The notes: generated by a model from the letters alone, not told the origin. 64,000 nt of DNA from Sphingomonas sp. YR710 (GCF_900101455.1 NZ_FMZJ01000008.1:62001-126000), one strand, 5' to 3'; counted from the stretch's first letter, positions 36,176 to 46,481 are shown. Numbers and translations are program-made.

Positions 36176-37861
36176 TTAGCGCGCTTTTCGCCGGATCGCA
36201 AATCCTGTCGCAAACAGCAGCAGCGCGAACAGCATCGGCAGCAGGTTGCCGAAGCGCGAAAACGGGGTTGGCGGCTGCGTTGCGGGCAATTTGGTGTCGA
36301 TCACGCCGGCCTTGTGCCACGGGATCGTATCGAGCAGCCGCCCATTGGCATCGATCACCGCGGATATGCCGTTAGACGTCGACCGGATGATCGGCATCGC
36401 CTCCTCCGCCGCGCGCAGCCGCGCCTGGGCGAGGTGCTGGGGCGGGCCCCATGGCCCGAACCAGGCATCGTTGGACGGGTTGAACAGGAAATCCGGGCGA
36501 TGATCGCGATCGATGACCTGGCCCGAGAAGATCATTTCATAGCAAATCTGGATGCCCACCTTGCCGAAGCCGGGCAGCACCATCGTGCGCGGGCCGGGGC
36601 CGAACCAGAAATCGATGTCGCCCGGTGCGAGTCGCGACAACCCGATAGCGGACAGGATCGGGCGCATCGGCAGATATTCGCCATAAGGGACAAGATGAGC
36701 CTTGTCATAGCGGCCGAGCAATTGCCCGCGCGCATTCATCGCGAACAGGCTGTTATGCGCGCCGACCAGCCGCTCGTCGCGCCCATATTCGAGCGAGTCG
36801 GCGCCGGTCAGGATGATGTCGCCGGGGCCGAGCACGCGCGCGATCCGCTCGCGCGCGGCGGTTTCTATCTCGAGATAGTCGGCGGTGGCGGCTTCCGGCC
36901 ACAGGATCATGCGGGGCATCGGGCCGGGCCGCCCAGTCAGCGCCTCGATCCGGGCATTGTTGCGCGCTTCGAGATCCTTGTCCCATTTTTCGGACTGGCC
37001 GACATTGGGCTGGACCACCAGGACGCGCGGCCTTGATGTGGTTGGCAAGGATCCGAGCAGCGCGTGCGATGCGAATTGCGCGCCGATGGCGGCAATGATC
37101 GCGGCGCCGAGTCGCGTCCAGGCTTTTTTGCGAGGTGCGGGGATCGTCGCTATCAGCACCACGCCGGACAGCAGGATCATCACCCCCGACATGCCATACG
37201 TGCCGATCAGCCGGGTGAGCCCGATATAGAGCGGCTCGCCGGTTCGCGCCGAAATCATGATCGCGGCCAGCGGGTTCCACGAAAAGCCGGTGAACAGCAG
37301 GGCGCGCAGATATTCGGTGAGGATCCAGCTCGCGGCGAAGATCGGAATGAACGCATAATGATGCCGCGAAAATCCCCCCTGCGAAGGCAAGGATGACCGC
37401 CAGATGCGATGGAGAGGAAGGCGTGACGCACGGGGAGGGGATGCCCCCTGATCTGCCGCGGCTTTGGGAGACCGTTTGGCGGACAGCCACCATGCCATTG
37501 CGGTCGCGGCCATCGGGAACACGGCAACGTAGAAGGCCAGCGCCACCACCGCGATCCAGCCGAGCCAGTGCGGCATCGCATCCTGATAATAGAAGGCGGT
37601 GGCGATCCAGTTCAGCCCGATCGTGAAATGGCCCATGCCGAACCAGTAGCCGATCGCCGCTGCCCGCCGCAGACGTGCAGCGCGCAGCACCAGCCACATC
37701 AGCCCGGCCATGCTGAGCAACGTCAGCCCCCACAGGTTCAGCGGGGCGAAACCGAGCGCCGAGATCATTCCCAGCACGAGTGCGATCAGCAGGATTTTCA
37801 GGCGGGGCTCCGTATCGGCAAACGGTTGGGACGGCATTGAATCATCGGGCGGCGCACCCAT
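36176..37861 (-). CDS. lnt: Apolipoprotein N-acyltransferase with an in-frame repeat insertion
   Basis: About 561 residues from ATG at 37859-37861; an ATG at 37837 is equally possible. N-terminal membrane helices are followed by the nitrilase domain with the Glu-Lys-Cys triad: WPEAATADYLE, KAHLVPYGEYLP, QICYEMIF. A final helix (LLPMLFALLLFATGFAI) ends the chain. Lnt adds the third acyl chain to lipoproteins. Between helix segments, about 35 residues (RSPKAAADQGASPPRASRLP and onward to SLPSQGGFSRHH) are unlike the family and come from an inserted repeat. Upstream neighbour of metK. Confidence 0.92.
   Translation of the reverse strand: MGAPPDDSMPSQPFADTEPRLKILLIALVLGMISALGFAPLNLWGLTLLSMAGLMWLVLRAARLRRAAAIGYWFGMGHFTIGLNWIATAFYYQDAMPHWLGWIAVVALAFYVAVFPMAATAMAWWLSAKRSPKAAADQGASPPRASRLPLHRIWRSSLPSQGGFSRHHYAFIPIFAASWILTEYLRALLFTGFSWNPLAAIMISARTGEPLYIGLTRLIGTYGMSGVMILLSGVVLIATIPAPRKKAWTRLGAAIIAAIGAQFASHALLGSLPTTSRPRVLVVQPNVGQSEKWDKDLEARNNARIEALTGRPGPMPRMILWPEAATADYLEIETAARERIARVLGPGDIILTGADSLEYGRDERLVGAHNSLFAMNARGQLLGRYDKAHLVPYGEYLPMRPILSAIGLSRLAPGDIDFWFGPGPRTMVLPGFGKVGIQICYEMIFSGQVIDRDHRPDFLFNPSNDAWFGPWGPPQHLAQARLRAAEEAMPIIRSTSNGISAVIDANGRLLDTIPWHKAGVIDTKLPATQPPTPFSRFGNLLPMLFALLLFATGFAIRRKAR
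37366..37460. repeat. Probable palindromic repeat inside lnt
   Basis: CCCCCCTGCGAAGGCAAGGATGAC at one end and CGGGGAGGGGATGCCCCCTG at the other flank a middle part that keeps the lnt frame open. It resembles the 'CCTGCGAAGGCAGGGG' type of sphingomonad repeats more than the CCTCCCC/GGGGAGG type. Boundaries are approximate. Confidence 0.55.
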
Positions 37862-37932
37862 ATCGCCGAAACCGGGTGGCCGGGAAGGCCATGTGATCGA
37901 TTGCCTGTAACAAAAAAGCGCGAAGGCCATTC

Positions 37933-37992
37933 TTGACAGCCAACAACCGGTCACACATATCGCCGCTAGCACTCGTCACCGGTGAGTGCTAA
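37933..37992 (+). promoter_or_regulatory. groESL promoter and CIRCE operator
   Basis: TTGACA at 37933-37938 and CATATC at 37956-37961 have 17-bp spacing. TAGCACTC (37967-37974), a 9-base spacer and GAGTGCTAA (37984-37992) make a near-perfect CIRCE element, the site for the HrcA repressor. Heat-shock control of groESL by HrcA is therefore expected. Confidence 0.93.
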
Positions 37993-38070
37993 AAGTTCTA
38001 TCTCCATCGATGCACGGGCGATGGCGGGCATGATGCCCACCCGTTCGCGCAGATAAGGAAAGGGTGAAGC

Positions 38071-38358
38071 ATGGGTTTCCGTCCACTCCACGATCGCGTG
38101 CTTGTTCGCCGCGTCGAGGCCGAGCAAAAGACGGCCGGCGGCATCATCATTCCCGACAGCGCCAAGGAAAAGCCCCAGGAGGGCGAGGTCGTGGCGGCCG
38201 GTTCGGGTTTGAAGAGCGATGACGGCAAGATCACGCCGCTCGATGTCAAGGCTGGCGACAAGATCCTGTTCGGCAAATGGTCCGGCACCGAGGTCAAGAT
38301 CAACGGTGAAGACCTGCTGATCATGAAGGAAAGCGACATCTTGGGGATCGTCGGCTGA
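38071..38358 (+). CDS. groES: Co-chaperonin GroES
   Basis: 95 residues, full length: [40 protein letters not shown] (the mobile loop), then [20 protein letters not shown]. It caps GroEL during protein folding. It is the first gene behind the CIRCE operator, 73 bases before groEL. Confidence 0.98.
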   Translation: MGFRPLHDRVLVRRVEAEQKTAGGIIIPDSAKEKPQEGEVVAAGSGLKSDDGKITPLDVKAGDKILFGKWSGTEVKINGEDLLIMKESDILGIVG

Positions 38359-38416
38359 ACGCCTGCGATTTCGAGACTGCTTTTTGATCCCGGCGATCCG
38401 CCGGCAACGAATTTGA

Positions 38417-40081
<1,665 letters not shown>

Positions 40082-40112
40082 GTCCTACCCCAACCGTTCC
40101 AAGCGAAACAGG

Positions 40113-40144
40113 AAGGCCCGGGAGCAATTCCCGGGCCTTTTTGC
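40113..40144 (+). terminator. Rho-independent terminator of groESL
   Basis: AAGGCCCGGGA and TCCCGGGCCTT form an 11-bp stem around a five-base loop, followed by a T run. Confidence 0.93.
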
Positions 40145-40161
40145 ATTTGCGGTGGTTCGAA

Positions 40162-40175
40162 TTGATCTGGATCAA
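40162..40175. promoter_or_regulatory. Perfect FNR/FixK-type box
   Basis: TTGAT-CTGG-ATCAA matches the consensus TTGAT-N4-ATCAA exactly. Its centre is 61 bases upstream of the ATG of a 38-codon frame, a normal distance for an activator site at about -41 and a short leader. FNR/FixK/Dnr proteins activate genes under low oxygen in alphaproteobacteria. Confidence 0.75.
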
Positions 40176-40228
40176 CGATCGGCGATGCGATCGGCGGAAA
40201 GATGACCTTCATAAATGAGGAGATCATC

Positions 40229-40345
40229 ATGTCGGTCGTCGAAAAAGCCTATCTGGGCGTTGTTCTGGCCTCAGCCGGAGCGTTCATGGTCACCATCCTG
40301 TTCGTGGCAATCGAAGACGCGCTGCGCGGTCGCCATACCCACTGA
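40229..40345 (+). CDS. 38-residue single-span membrane peptide
   Basis: ATG at 40229 is preceded by GAGGAG eight bases upstream. The product has a short N-terminal part (MSVVEKAYLG), a single hydrophobic helix (VVLASAGAFMVTILFVAIED) and the basic tail ALRGRHTH. It ends two bases before the convergent cyclophilin gene. I do not recognise the family. The perfect FNR box upstream suggests low-oxygen induction; small peptides of terminal oxidases or electron-transfer complexes are of this size, but that is inference. Confidence 0.7.
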   Translation: MSVVEKAYLGVVLASAGAFMVTILFVAIEDALRGRHTH

Positions 40346-40347
40346 TA

Positions 40348-41238
40348 TCAATTCGTGCGTACCGGTGGTGTTGCGTTGCATATGTCCACCGATCCGGCCG
40401 GCCTGATGAAGAAGTCGTCCTTGCGGTTGGCGCGTGCCGTCACCCAGGCGGTAAAGGTCGGTGTATCGGTGCGCAGGATTTGCCACGTCGGCTGCTGATC
40501 TTTCGGCAGGTCGCTGGCAAGTCTTGCGTGGACAATCTGGGGGCGTGGAGCGCCTTCCTTGTAGAATCCCAGTTGTTCCGTGCCGCGGGGCAAAGCGGTC
40601 AGCGCTTCCATGCCGCCCAGGACGCGCCCCACGACCGCCATGTTGCGATCGAGGTGCCGCGGCGCGTGCCCGCTCACCGCATATAGTTCGGCACCGGTGC
40701 CTGTGTCCGGCGCCAGCCCGCGCCCGACGCCGACCATGCCGTAGCAATGCACCAGCCATGTCAGCGCGCCATCGCGCGCCGCGGGCCAGCCATCGACATG
40801 CCCGGCTTCAGGGGCATAGGCATCGCGGTAGCCGAGCGGGCGAAACCGCACCCCCTTGCTGTCGCGATCATATTCGGCCGGCGGCTGTGCGATGATCCCG
40901 GCCGGCAGCGGCTTCTTCTCGGTCGCATCGCCCCATTGGGTGACGTAATTGTCGTGCACCCGGTTGATCGTGGTGCCGTCATACCATCGCTGCTGCGCCA
41001 GTATCCGGATATTGGCGATATGGACCGGCGCAAAATCCGGCGCGAGCGCGATTGTCACCCGTTGGCCGGTATCGAGGTCGATCATCAGCAACTGATCCGC
41101 CGGGATCGCCCGCCAGGCCTCGCTGGGCGCTGCCGCGACGATTTCGGAAGGTGTGGCGGGCTTGGGAGAGGATGGCACGCCTGCCGCGATCGCAACCAGC
41201 GGGAGAGTGCGGCATAACAAGGAGAGGGCGTGTTTCAT
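40348..41238 (-). CDS. Exported cyclophilin-type peptidylprolyl isomerase
   Basis: 296 residues with a signal peptide (MKHALSLLCRTLPLVAIAAG). The cyclophilin core is recognisable: FAPVHIANIRILAQQRWYDG, TTINRVHDNYVTQWGD, and later GALTWLVHCYGMVGVGRG and MAVVGRVLGGMEAL. The usual active-site Arg region (RVHDNYVTQWGD versus FHRVIPGFMIQGGD) is divergent, so isomerase activity is less certain than the fold. Periplasmic folding is the likely role. Monocistronic. Confidence 0.85.
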   Translation of the reverse strand: MKHALSLLCRTLPLVAIAAGVPSSPKPATPSEIVAAAPSEAWRAIPADQLLMIDLDTGQRVTIALAPDFAPVHIANIRILAQQRWYDGTTINRVHDNYVTQWGDATEKKPLPAGIIAQPPAEYDRDSKGVRFRPLGYRDAYAPEAGHVDGWPAARDGALTWLVHCYGMVGVGRGLAPDTGTGAELYAVSGHAPRHLDRNMAVVGRVLGGMEALTALPRGTEQLGFYKEGAPRPQIVHARLASDLPKDQQPTWQILRTDTPTFTAWVTARANRKDDFFIRPAGSVDICNATPPVRTN

Positions 41239-41315
41239 CTTCCCAACATGCCATGCCGACTATGCTTGCGGAAGCCGCGACGACACGATAGGGGGCTGCC
41301 TTCCAGCGAAAGTGC

Positions 41316-41406
41316 GGAGCGGTGGCCGAGTGGTCGAAGGCGCTCGCCTGGAAAGTGAGTATACGTCAAAAGCGTATCGAGGGTTCGAATCCCTCCCGCT
41401 CCGCCA
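41316..41406 (+). tRNA. tRNA-Ser (anticodon GGA)
   Basis: The acceptor stem GGAGCGG (41316-41322) pairs with CCGCTCC (41396-41402), then G and an encoded CCA (41404-41406). The D arm TGGCCGAGTGGTCGAAGGC, anticodon loop CTGGAAA (GGA at 41350-41352), long serine-type variable arm (GTATACGTCAAAAGCGTATC) and T arm GGGTTCGAATCCC are all present. Confidence 0.98.
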
Positions 41407-41628
41407 CATGCCTTGTGTCCAGTCCGGACACATAGGTAACAGACCGTACCTAAGAACATGGGTAACAACCTCGGGCCGAACGGGTTGTCGAGGGATTGCG
41501 CACCTCGCAAAGATAGTTGTCCATCGACTTGAGATAATCGGCAGCAAATATGGTCTGGCTACGCTGTGCGTTGGCGTCGGCATGGGTTGGTGCTGAAGGT
41601 GTCGGGCCTTTGCGGGACAGGCCAGCAT
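41407..41628. other. 222-base gap after tRNA-Ser, possible insertion-sequence remnant
   Basis: GTGTCCAGTCCGGACACATA (a short palindrome) and the related pair CATAGGTAACAG / CATGGGTAACAA lie just after the tRNA. They resemble the ends of IS481-like elements, but no transposase frame survives. I regard the mobile-element identity as a guess. Confidence 0.3.
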
Positions 41629-42768
41629 TCATATATTCAGGTCGCGCATGTAATAGGCGCTGATATCGGCACGCGCGGCATCGTTCCAGTGAAACAACTC
41701 GGCACTTTGCGCATATGGCTGGTAAACGAAGGGCTTCTCGACAGGGAAGTGCTGGCGGCGCGCGTCGATCGCGTAACCGATCAGTTCCGACCGTTTGCGA
41801 ACTAAATCTGCGTCGTAGATGATATTCCCTTGCTGGCCTTTCCCCTGGAACCCGATGATCGCGCTGCGCCGGTGGAATCCGAAATTGAGCGATACGCGCA
41901 GGTCGCCGGATGTGTTGGCGAAGGAACCGTGCAGGATCTGGCGGTTGCTGATCGCGACATCGCCGGGGTTGCAGACGAACGGAACGGCATCGGGTAGCAG
42001 GTTCCCACCTGCGGTGGTCACGAGATCGTGAATATCCAGCTTTCCGCGGCGGTGGCTTCCCGGGACAAACCATACGCCGTTGGCGGCGGTCGATCCGTAA
42101 AGCTGGATCATGAAGTTGAAGCCGTGGATTTGCGGATCCCATTCGGGATGGTCCCAATGGGTCATACCGTCCTGATGCCAGGCGAAGGCTGCTCCCGCAC
42201 CCGGTTGTTTGACCACATATCCTTCGCTGAACGGAACGAAATCCTCGCCATTGATGGCCTCGGTAACGGCCAGCAGTCCCGGATGCGCGTAAGCTCTGAG
42301 TGCGGCATCCGATAACTGGAGCGGCCCGCGGATGATGAAGACGACTTCCCGGGGTTGCTCTGCTGCTGGTCTGCCTTCGATCATCTTGACCGGCGCTCGT
42401 GCCATGCCGTTGGCCCCGCCGAACGGATCGCCGAGCGGTTTCGACCAGTGGAAGGGCGATTGGGGAAGTCCCAGGCCCAGCGCCGGGCGACCGTGCTTGT
42501 CGATCGACGAAGTCGGGCTAGTCGGCAGGTGATCGACGATGCCTTCAAACTCGGCCCTTATTTCGGCCAGTTCGGCATCGTCGAACACATTTTCCAAAAT
42601 ATAGAAGCCGTGTTCTTTATACGAATCCAGGATTTCAGGCGCCAGTTTGCCTTGCTCGGTCAACCGAATGGGGCCGCGATTGTCGAGATTGCGAGCGCGC
42701 TCTTCCCCTTCCCGGAAGTAGGCTGTCAGCGCCGTGCCCTGGGTCTGCCGATCATCTACAGTCGCCAT
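41629..42768 (-). CDS. Phytanoyl-CoA dioxygenase (PhyH) family protein
   Basis: 379 residues. The Fe(II)/2-oxoglutarate ligands are visible: FAWHQDGMTHWD (HxD) and the distal His in NRQILHGSFANTS, followed by an Arg in LRVSLNFGFHRR. These enzymes hydroxylate varied substrates; the substrate here is unknown. It is the last gene of the apparent TetR-amidohydrolase-SnoaL-PhyH operon, 50 bases after the SnoaL gene. Confidence 0.87.
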   Translation of the reverse strand: MATVDDRQTQGTALTAYFREGEERARNLDNRGPIRLTEQGKLAPEILDSYKEHGFYILENVFDDAELAEIRAEFEGIVDHLPTSPTSSIDKHGRPALGLGLPQSPFHWSKPLGDPFGGANGMARAPVKMIEGRPAAEQPREVVFIIRGPLQLSDAALRAYAHPGLLAVTEAINGEDFVPFSEGYVVKQPGAGAAFAWHQDGMTHWDHPEWDPQIHGFNFMIQLYGSTAANGVWFVPGSHRRGKLDIHDLVTTAGGNLLPDAVPFVCNPGDVAISNRQILHGSFANTSGDLRVSLNFGFHRRSAIIGFQGKGQQGNIIYDADLVRKRSELIGYAIDARRQHFPVEKPFVYQPYAQSAELFHWNDAARADISAYYMRDLNI

Positions 42769-42818
42769 CGCTTGTCCTCTCTGACCTCATCTTCGTGCCA
42801 CAAGGCGACCCAGTCGCT

Positions 42819-43358
42819 CTATTCCTTGTACGAAGCCGGTTTGACGAAGCGCGTCCGCGCGAATCCTTCATCGTAAGGCGTCTGGAACGCCGTCAGGAAG
42901 TTCATTCGTGAGAATTTCCAGCCTGATGTGGTCCGCACCAAATCGCATTCGTACCGGCCGCCCACCCAGAGCGCCTCGCCATCGGGCGTGACCAGCGGAA
43001 TCAGCCCGCTCCACGAACCGCTGGCCGTGTCGCCATCGACTTCGATTTTGGGATTCATGGCGATGTGCAGGCTCATCTGCGCGGTGTGCCCGTACTTCGC
43101 GCACCAGCCCTCGATCCTGCCGCGTCCCTTCTGCCTGCCTGAATCGCCGCCCCAGACCGCATCCTCAGTAAACACCGCGCCGACTTTGGCCGCGTCTTTG
43201 CCCGCGCCCTCCCAGCCCGTATCGAAATAGTGGGTGTAGTCCGCCATGAGGTTTCGAATCTCGTTGATCGCCTCAAGTCTTTCGATGCGCGCGAGCAGCT
43301 CGTCGTCCAATTTGCGTCTCCCGGTTTGTTGCACGATGTCGGGCAATGGCATGGTCAA
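42819..43358 (-). CDS. SnoaL-like (NTF2-fold) protein
   Basis: 179 residues with the SnoaL_4 pattern: ELLARIERLEAINEIRNLMA, YTHYFDTGWEGAGKDAAKVG, VFTEDAVWGGD, HIAMNPKIEVDGDTASGSWS and WKFSRMNFLTAF. Members of this fold are small-molecule isomerases, dehydratases or ligand-binding partners of aromatic and polyketide enzymes. The start overlaps the amidohydrolase stop (ATGA), so the two are coupled. Confidence 0.85.
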   Translation of the reverse strand: MTMPLPDIVQQTGRRKLDDELLARIERLEAINEIRNLMADYTHYFDTGWEGAGKDAAKVGAVFTEDAVWGGDSGRQKGRGRIEGWCAKYGHTAQMSLHIAMNPKIEVDGDTASGSWSGLIPLVTPDGEALWVGGRYECDLVRTTSGWKFSRMNFLTAFQTPYDEGFARTRFVKPASYKE

Positions 43359-45034
43359 TGTCTTGTGCCGGGGGCCGCGCGAAGCAATCGGCCTGCGCGG
43401 GCCTCAGTCGGCTCGCCGTCCCGCATGAAGACCTGGCCGTTGACGATCGTCGCCTTATACCCTTGCGCCTTCTGAAACAGCCGACGCGCACCGCCGGGAA
43501 GATCGTAGGCGACGCTTGGCAGGCAGGGTGCGACTGTCTCGGGATCGAAGATCGTGATGTCGGCGGCAAAGCCTTCGCGAAGCAGGCCGCGGTCGTTCAG
43601 CTTCCAGATTCGGGCCGGGCGGCTCGTCATCATCTGGATCGCCTCTTCGAGCGTGAGCAGCCCGCGCTCGCGCACCCAATAGGCAAGCAGGTGCGACTGG
43701 ATCGATGAATCAATGATCGATCCCACATGAGCGCCCGAATCCGAGAATGTCATCGCGGTGTTGGGATTGCGCAGCAGCGCTATCATCTGTTCGTCGGTTT
43801 CGGGGCTGAAGAACTGCTGGAAAAAGACGTCGAAGTCCTGTTCGAGCGCGAGGTCGATCATCAGCTCCACGGGATCGACTCCGCGTTGGCCGGCAAGATC
43901 CTGCACGGAAGGATTTGGCAGATAGGCCGAACGCATCACCTGCAGCTTGTCATATTTGGGTTTCGATGAATCCCCGCGCGAATTGCCGTAGTCGCCGTGG
44001 TGCGCGGCATGAACCAGCCGCGCGCGAACCTCGGGATCTTGCAGGAGCCGTCGCTGTTCCTCGAGCGGCTTGCCGCGTACCTCTTTCCATTCCGGGATGA
44101 TATCGAAGCGAAGACTGGTGCGGAACGATTGAACTTCCGAGACGCCGCGGCAATGGGTGAAGCCGTACATGCTGCCGCCGAGCGCCACGGTCTCGTCGAT
44201 GAATTGCGTGTTCTTGCCGCCGATCACGCCATATGACACGGTAACGCCGGTCGACAGCGTCAGCTCGCGAAGGCGCCGCTCGTAATCGGCCATGCCGTCA
44301 GGGTCGTAATGATGCGTTTCCGGCGCCAGCTGGAAACAGCCATTGCTCTCGCGCGACATGATCCCCACCAGGGTGACCACTTCGTCCCATGATGCTTGCC
44401 GCGAGGCGACGGGCCTGTCGTCGCCCGTCAGGTGCGTGATCTGGCGCGAGGTGGAGAAACCCACGGCCCCGGCGGCGAGCGCCGAGCGCAGTTCGGTAGC
44501 CATGACATCGATTTCTTCGGCCGTGGCAGTCTCACTGAAGGCGCGATCGCCCATGGCCCAGGTGCGCAGCGCCGAATGGCCGATGGAACCGGCATAGTTG
44601 ATGCCCTTGCGCTGGGCCTCGACGGCGTCGAGATATTCGGCAAATGTCGACCACGTCCAGTCGATCCCCTGCGCCATGGCTGCGGCCGAAATATCTTCGG
44701 CGCGTTCAAGATTTCGGACCACCAGTGCGGTTTCGCCCGGCCGGGAAGGAGCAAGGGTGAAACCGCAATTGCCCATTACGGCGGTGGTGACGCCATGAAA
44801 GCAGGACGTGGACCCCAGTTCATCCCAGAAGACCTGCGCATCCATGTGCGTGTGCGCGTCGACGAAGCCCGGCGCAACGATGTGGCCCTCAGCGTCGATT
44901 TCCTCGCGCCCCCGTTCGTCGATCTTGCCTGTCGCGACGATACGACCGCCCGTAATCGCGACATCGGCCGTTTGTCTGGGGGCACCCGACCCGTCGATGA
45001 GCGTGCCGTTACGCACGACCAGATCATAGGCCAT
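43355..45034 (-). CDS. Amidohydrolase, D-aminoacylase/N-acyl-D-amino acid deacylase family
   Basis: 559 residues of the metal-dependent amidohydrolase superfamily, COG3653-like. The N-terminal part is YDLVVRNGTLIDGSGAPRQT; the metal motif is PGFVDAHTHMDAQVFWD, with VMGNCGFTLAP after it; later HCRGVSEVQ, FSDSGAHVG and a C-terminal ADITIFDP. Family members remove acyl groups from D-amino acids or cleave other amides; the substrate here is unknown. The ATG lies 67 bases after a TetR-type operator. Confidence 0.87.
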   Translation of the reverse strand: MAYDLVVRNGTLIDGSGAPRQTADVAITGGRIVATGKIDERGREEIDAEGHIVAPGFVDAHTHMDAQVFWDELGSTSCFHGVTTAVMGNCGFTLAPSRPGETALVVRNLERAEDISAAAMAQGIDWTWSTFAEYLDAVEAQRKGINYAGSIGHSALRTWAMGDRAFSETATAEEIDVMATELRSALAAGAVGFSTSRQITHLTGDDRPVASRQASWDEVVTLVGIMSRESNGCFQLAPETHHYDPDGMADYERRLRELTLSTGVTVSYGVIGGKNTQFIDETVALGGSMYGFTHCRGVSEVQSFRTSLRFDIIPEWKEVRGKPLEEQRRLLQDPEVRARLVHAAHHGDYGNSRGDSSKPKYDKLQVMRSAYLPNPSVQDLAGQRGVDPVELMIDLALEQDFDVFFQQFFSPETDEQMIALLRNPNTAMTFSDSGAHVGSIIDSSIQSHLLAYWVRERGLLTLEEAIQMMTSRPARIWKLNDRGLLREGFAADITIFDPETVAPCLPSVAYDLPGGARRLFQKAQGYKATIVNGQVFMRDGEPTEARAGRLLRAAPGTRH

Positions 45035-45098
45035 TATCGATCTCCCAAATGCGCAAGACAGCCATTTCGGGTTCGGCTGCTTTCATCGGCGTATATCG

Positions 45099-45116
45099 GG
45101 TCAAATATTTGGTTCA
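45099..45116. promoter_or_regulatory. Candidate tandem-TetR operator at the amidohydrolase promoter
   Basis: GGGTCAAATATTTGGTTC contains GTCAAATATTTG, identical over 12 bases to the perfect palindrome at 46482-46497. It overlaps the end of the TetR gene, 65 to 82 bases upstream of the amidohydrolase ATG. Confidence 0.7.
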
Positions 45117-46397
45117 AGAAAATTCGCGGTCTAGCCCCCCGGCGAGCACGGTATTGCGAGCGAGCTCCCGAGCTCTTTCCGGTCCAGCCTGACGCAGCAG
45201 GCCTTCCGACGTCCAGAACGCTTCATAGACACACCGCGCGTAGAGACCGATTGGCAGGTCCTGACGTCGGATCTCCCCCGAATTCACCCCCGCTTCGAGC
45301 AGACGTTCCAGGTCGTGCAATCGTGATGGTGCCGCGATGCGCCGCGCGCCCAGCGGCGTTTCGAGGACGAACCGGAACTGAATACGGATTTCATCGCTGA
45401 ACCGCTCTTGCAGCCTGACGTGGAGGCCGAGCAGGGCATCGAGCTTTTCCAGCGGAGTCGATGGCGAATGGAGAACGGCGTCCCATGCCGCGTTGCGCTG
45501 GGTCTCAAAGTTGTCGATGATCACATTCAGCAGATTTTCCTTCGACGGGAACACGCGATAGGCAGTGCCCGCGCTGATCCCCGATGCGGCGGCTATGTCA
45601 CGCAGGGTTGTCACCCCATATCCGCGTCGGGCGAACTCATGTCGCGCGACCTGCAGCAAGTGGGCCCTGCGTTCGTTATCCTGTTCTCCGTCGTGCCAAA
45701 GGGCGGCTGCCTCCGCCACGGCGCGAACGGCCGGTGAGGTGTCGAGGGCGGCAGTGTCAGTCGGGTTTGTCGCCAGCCCGTCGAGCAGGATGCGGCAGCG
45801 AAGGTCCGGCAGATCCTGCGCCTCGGGACCGAGATGGAAGTCGGCGACGCCATGGCGCAACATGCTTTCGCAAAGGCGGTCGCCGAGCATGGCGGGGTCG
45901 ACACCCGCGCGGACGCTGCCGCGGCCATCATAATCCGACCGCAGAATTGCCAGCATCGCGTCGTGAATGGCGGTCGGCGTCTGCCCGACCAACTGCCGCA
46001 ATTCGTCGCTGGCACCCGTCGGCGGTTCGTACAAGGTCATCAGCAAGGCGGCGGGGTGGCGCACCGCGCATCCCGCGATGGCTTGTCCGAACCGTATCAC
46101 CCGTTCGCGGAGCGGTGCCGGAATTGCGGTCCGCTGTTCTTCGAGTGCGTCCGCTGCCACGCGGTCGAGATCGGCCTGATAGCGACGGATCAACTCGATG
46201 ACGATCGCTTCCTTGGATTCGAAATGGTGATAGAGACTGCCGGGAAGAATTCCGCATTCATTGCCGATGTCTTTCAGCGACGTCCGCGTGCCGGAGATTG
46301 CGAACATCCGTGCGGCCGTTTCCAGGATTTCAGAGCGGCGGATTCCCCTGGCGGGCGGATCGGAGATCTGGTGCAGGCCGAGCGCCTTTTCAGGCAT
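45114..46397 (-). CDS. Tandem TetR regulator (two TetR units in one chain)
   Basis: 427 residues with two complete TetR-type helix-turn-helix domains. The first is at about 20-66 (ILETAARMFAISGTRTSLKD, LPGSLYHHFESKEA). The second is at about 241-290 (LLQVARHEFARRGYGVTTLR, SAGTAYRVFPSKENLLN). Each is followed by its own helical ligand-binding domain. Ordinary TetR proteins are about 200 residues and dimerise; here one chain may act as a built-in dimer. A palindrome upstream and a copy in front of the next gene suggest that it controls itself and the amidohydrolase operon. Confidence 0.93.
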   Translation of the reverse strand: MPEKALGLHQISDPPARGIRRSEILETAARMFAISGTRTSLKDIGNECGILPGSLYHHFESKEAIVIELIRRYQADLDRVAADALEEQRTAIPAPLRERVIRFGQAIAGCAVRHPAALLMTLYEPPTGASDELRQLVGQTPTAIHDAMLAILRSDYDGRGSVRAGVDPAMLGDRLCESMLRHGVADFHLGPEAQDLPDLRCRILLDGLATNPTDTAALDTSPAVRAVAEAAALWHDGEQDNERRAHLLQVARHEFARRGYGVTTLRDIAAASGISAGTAYRVFPSKENLLNVIIDNFETQRNAAWDAVLHSPSTPLEKLDALLGLHVRLQERFSDEIRIQFRFVLETPLGARRIAAPSRLHDLERLLEAGVNSGEIRRQDLPIGLYARCVYEAFWTSEGLLRQAGPERARELARNTVLAGGLDREFS

Positions 46398-46481
46398 GAT
46401 GGTTTCCCTGTTCGCATTCAGCCCAGCGGGCCGGGTGTCTATCCAGATTGCAGTCCGCAGACTGCCGGGCAGTTAGTTTGA

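Noticed and set aside
41396-41406. Direct repeat of the tRNA-Ser 3' end marking an attachment site
   Set aside because: I found no second copy of CCCTCCCGCTCCGCCA inside the window, so an island boundary cannot be shown here.
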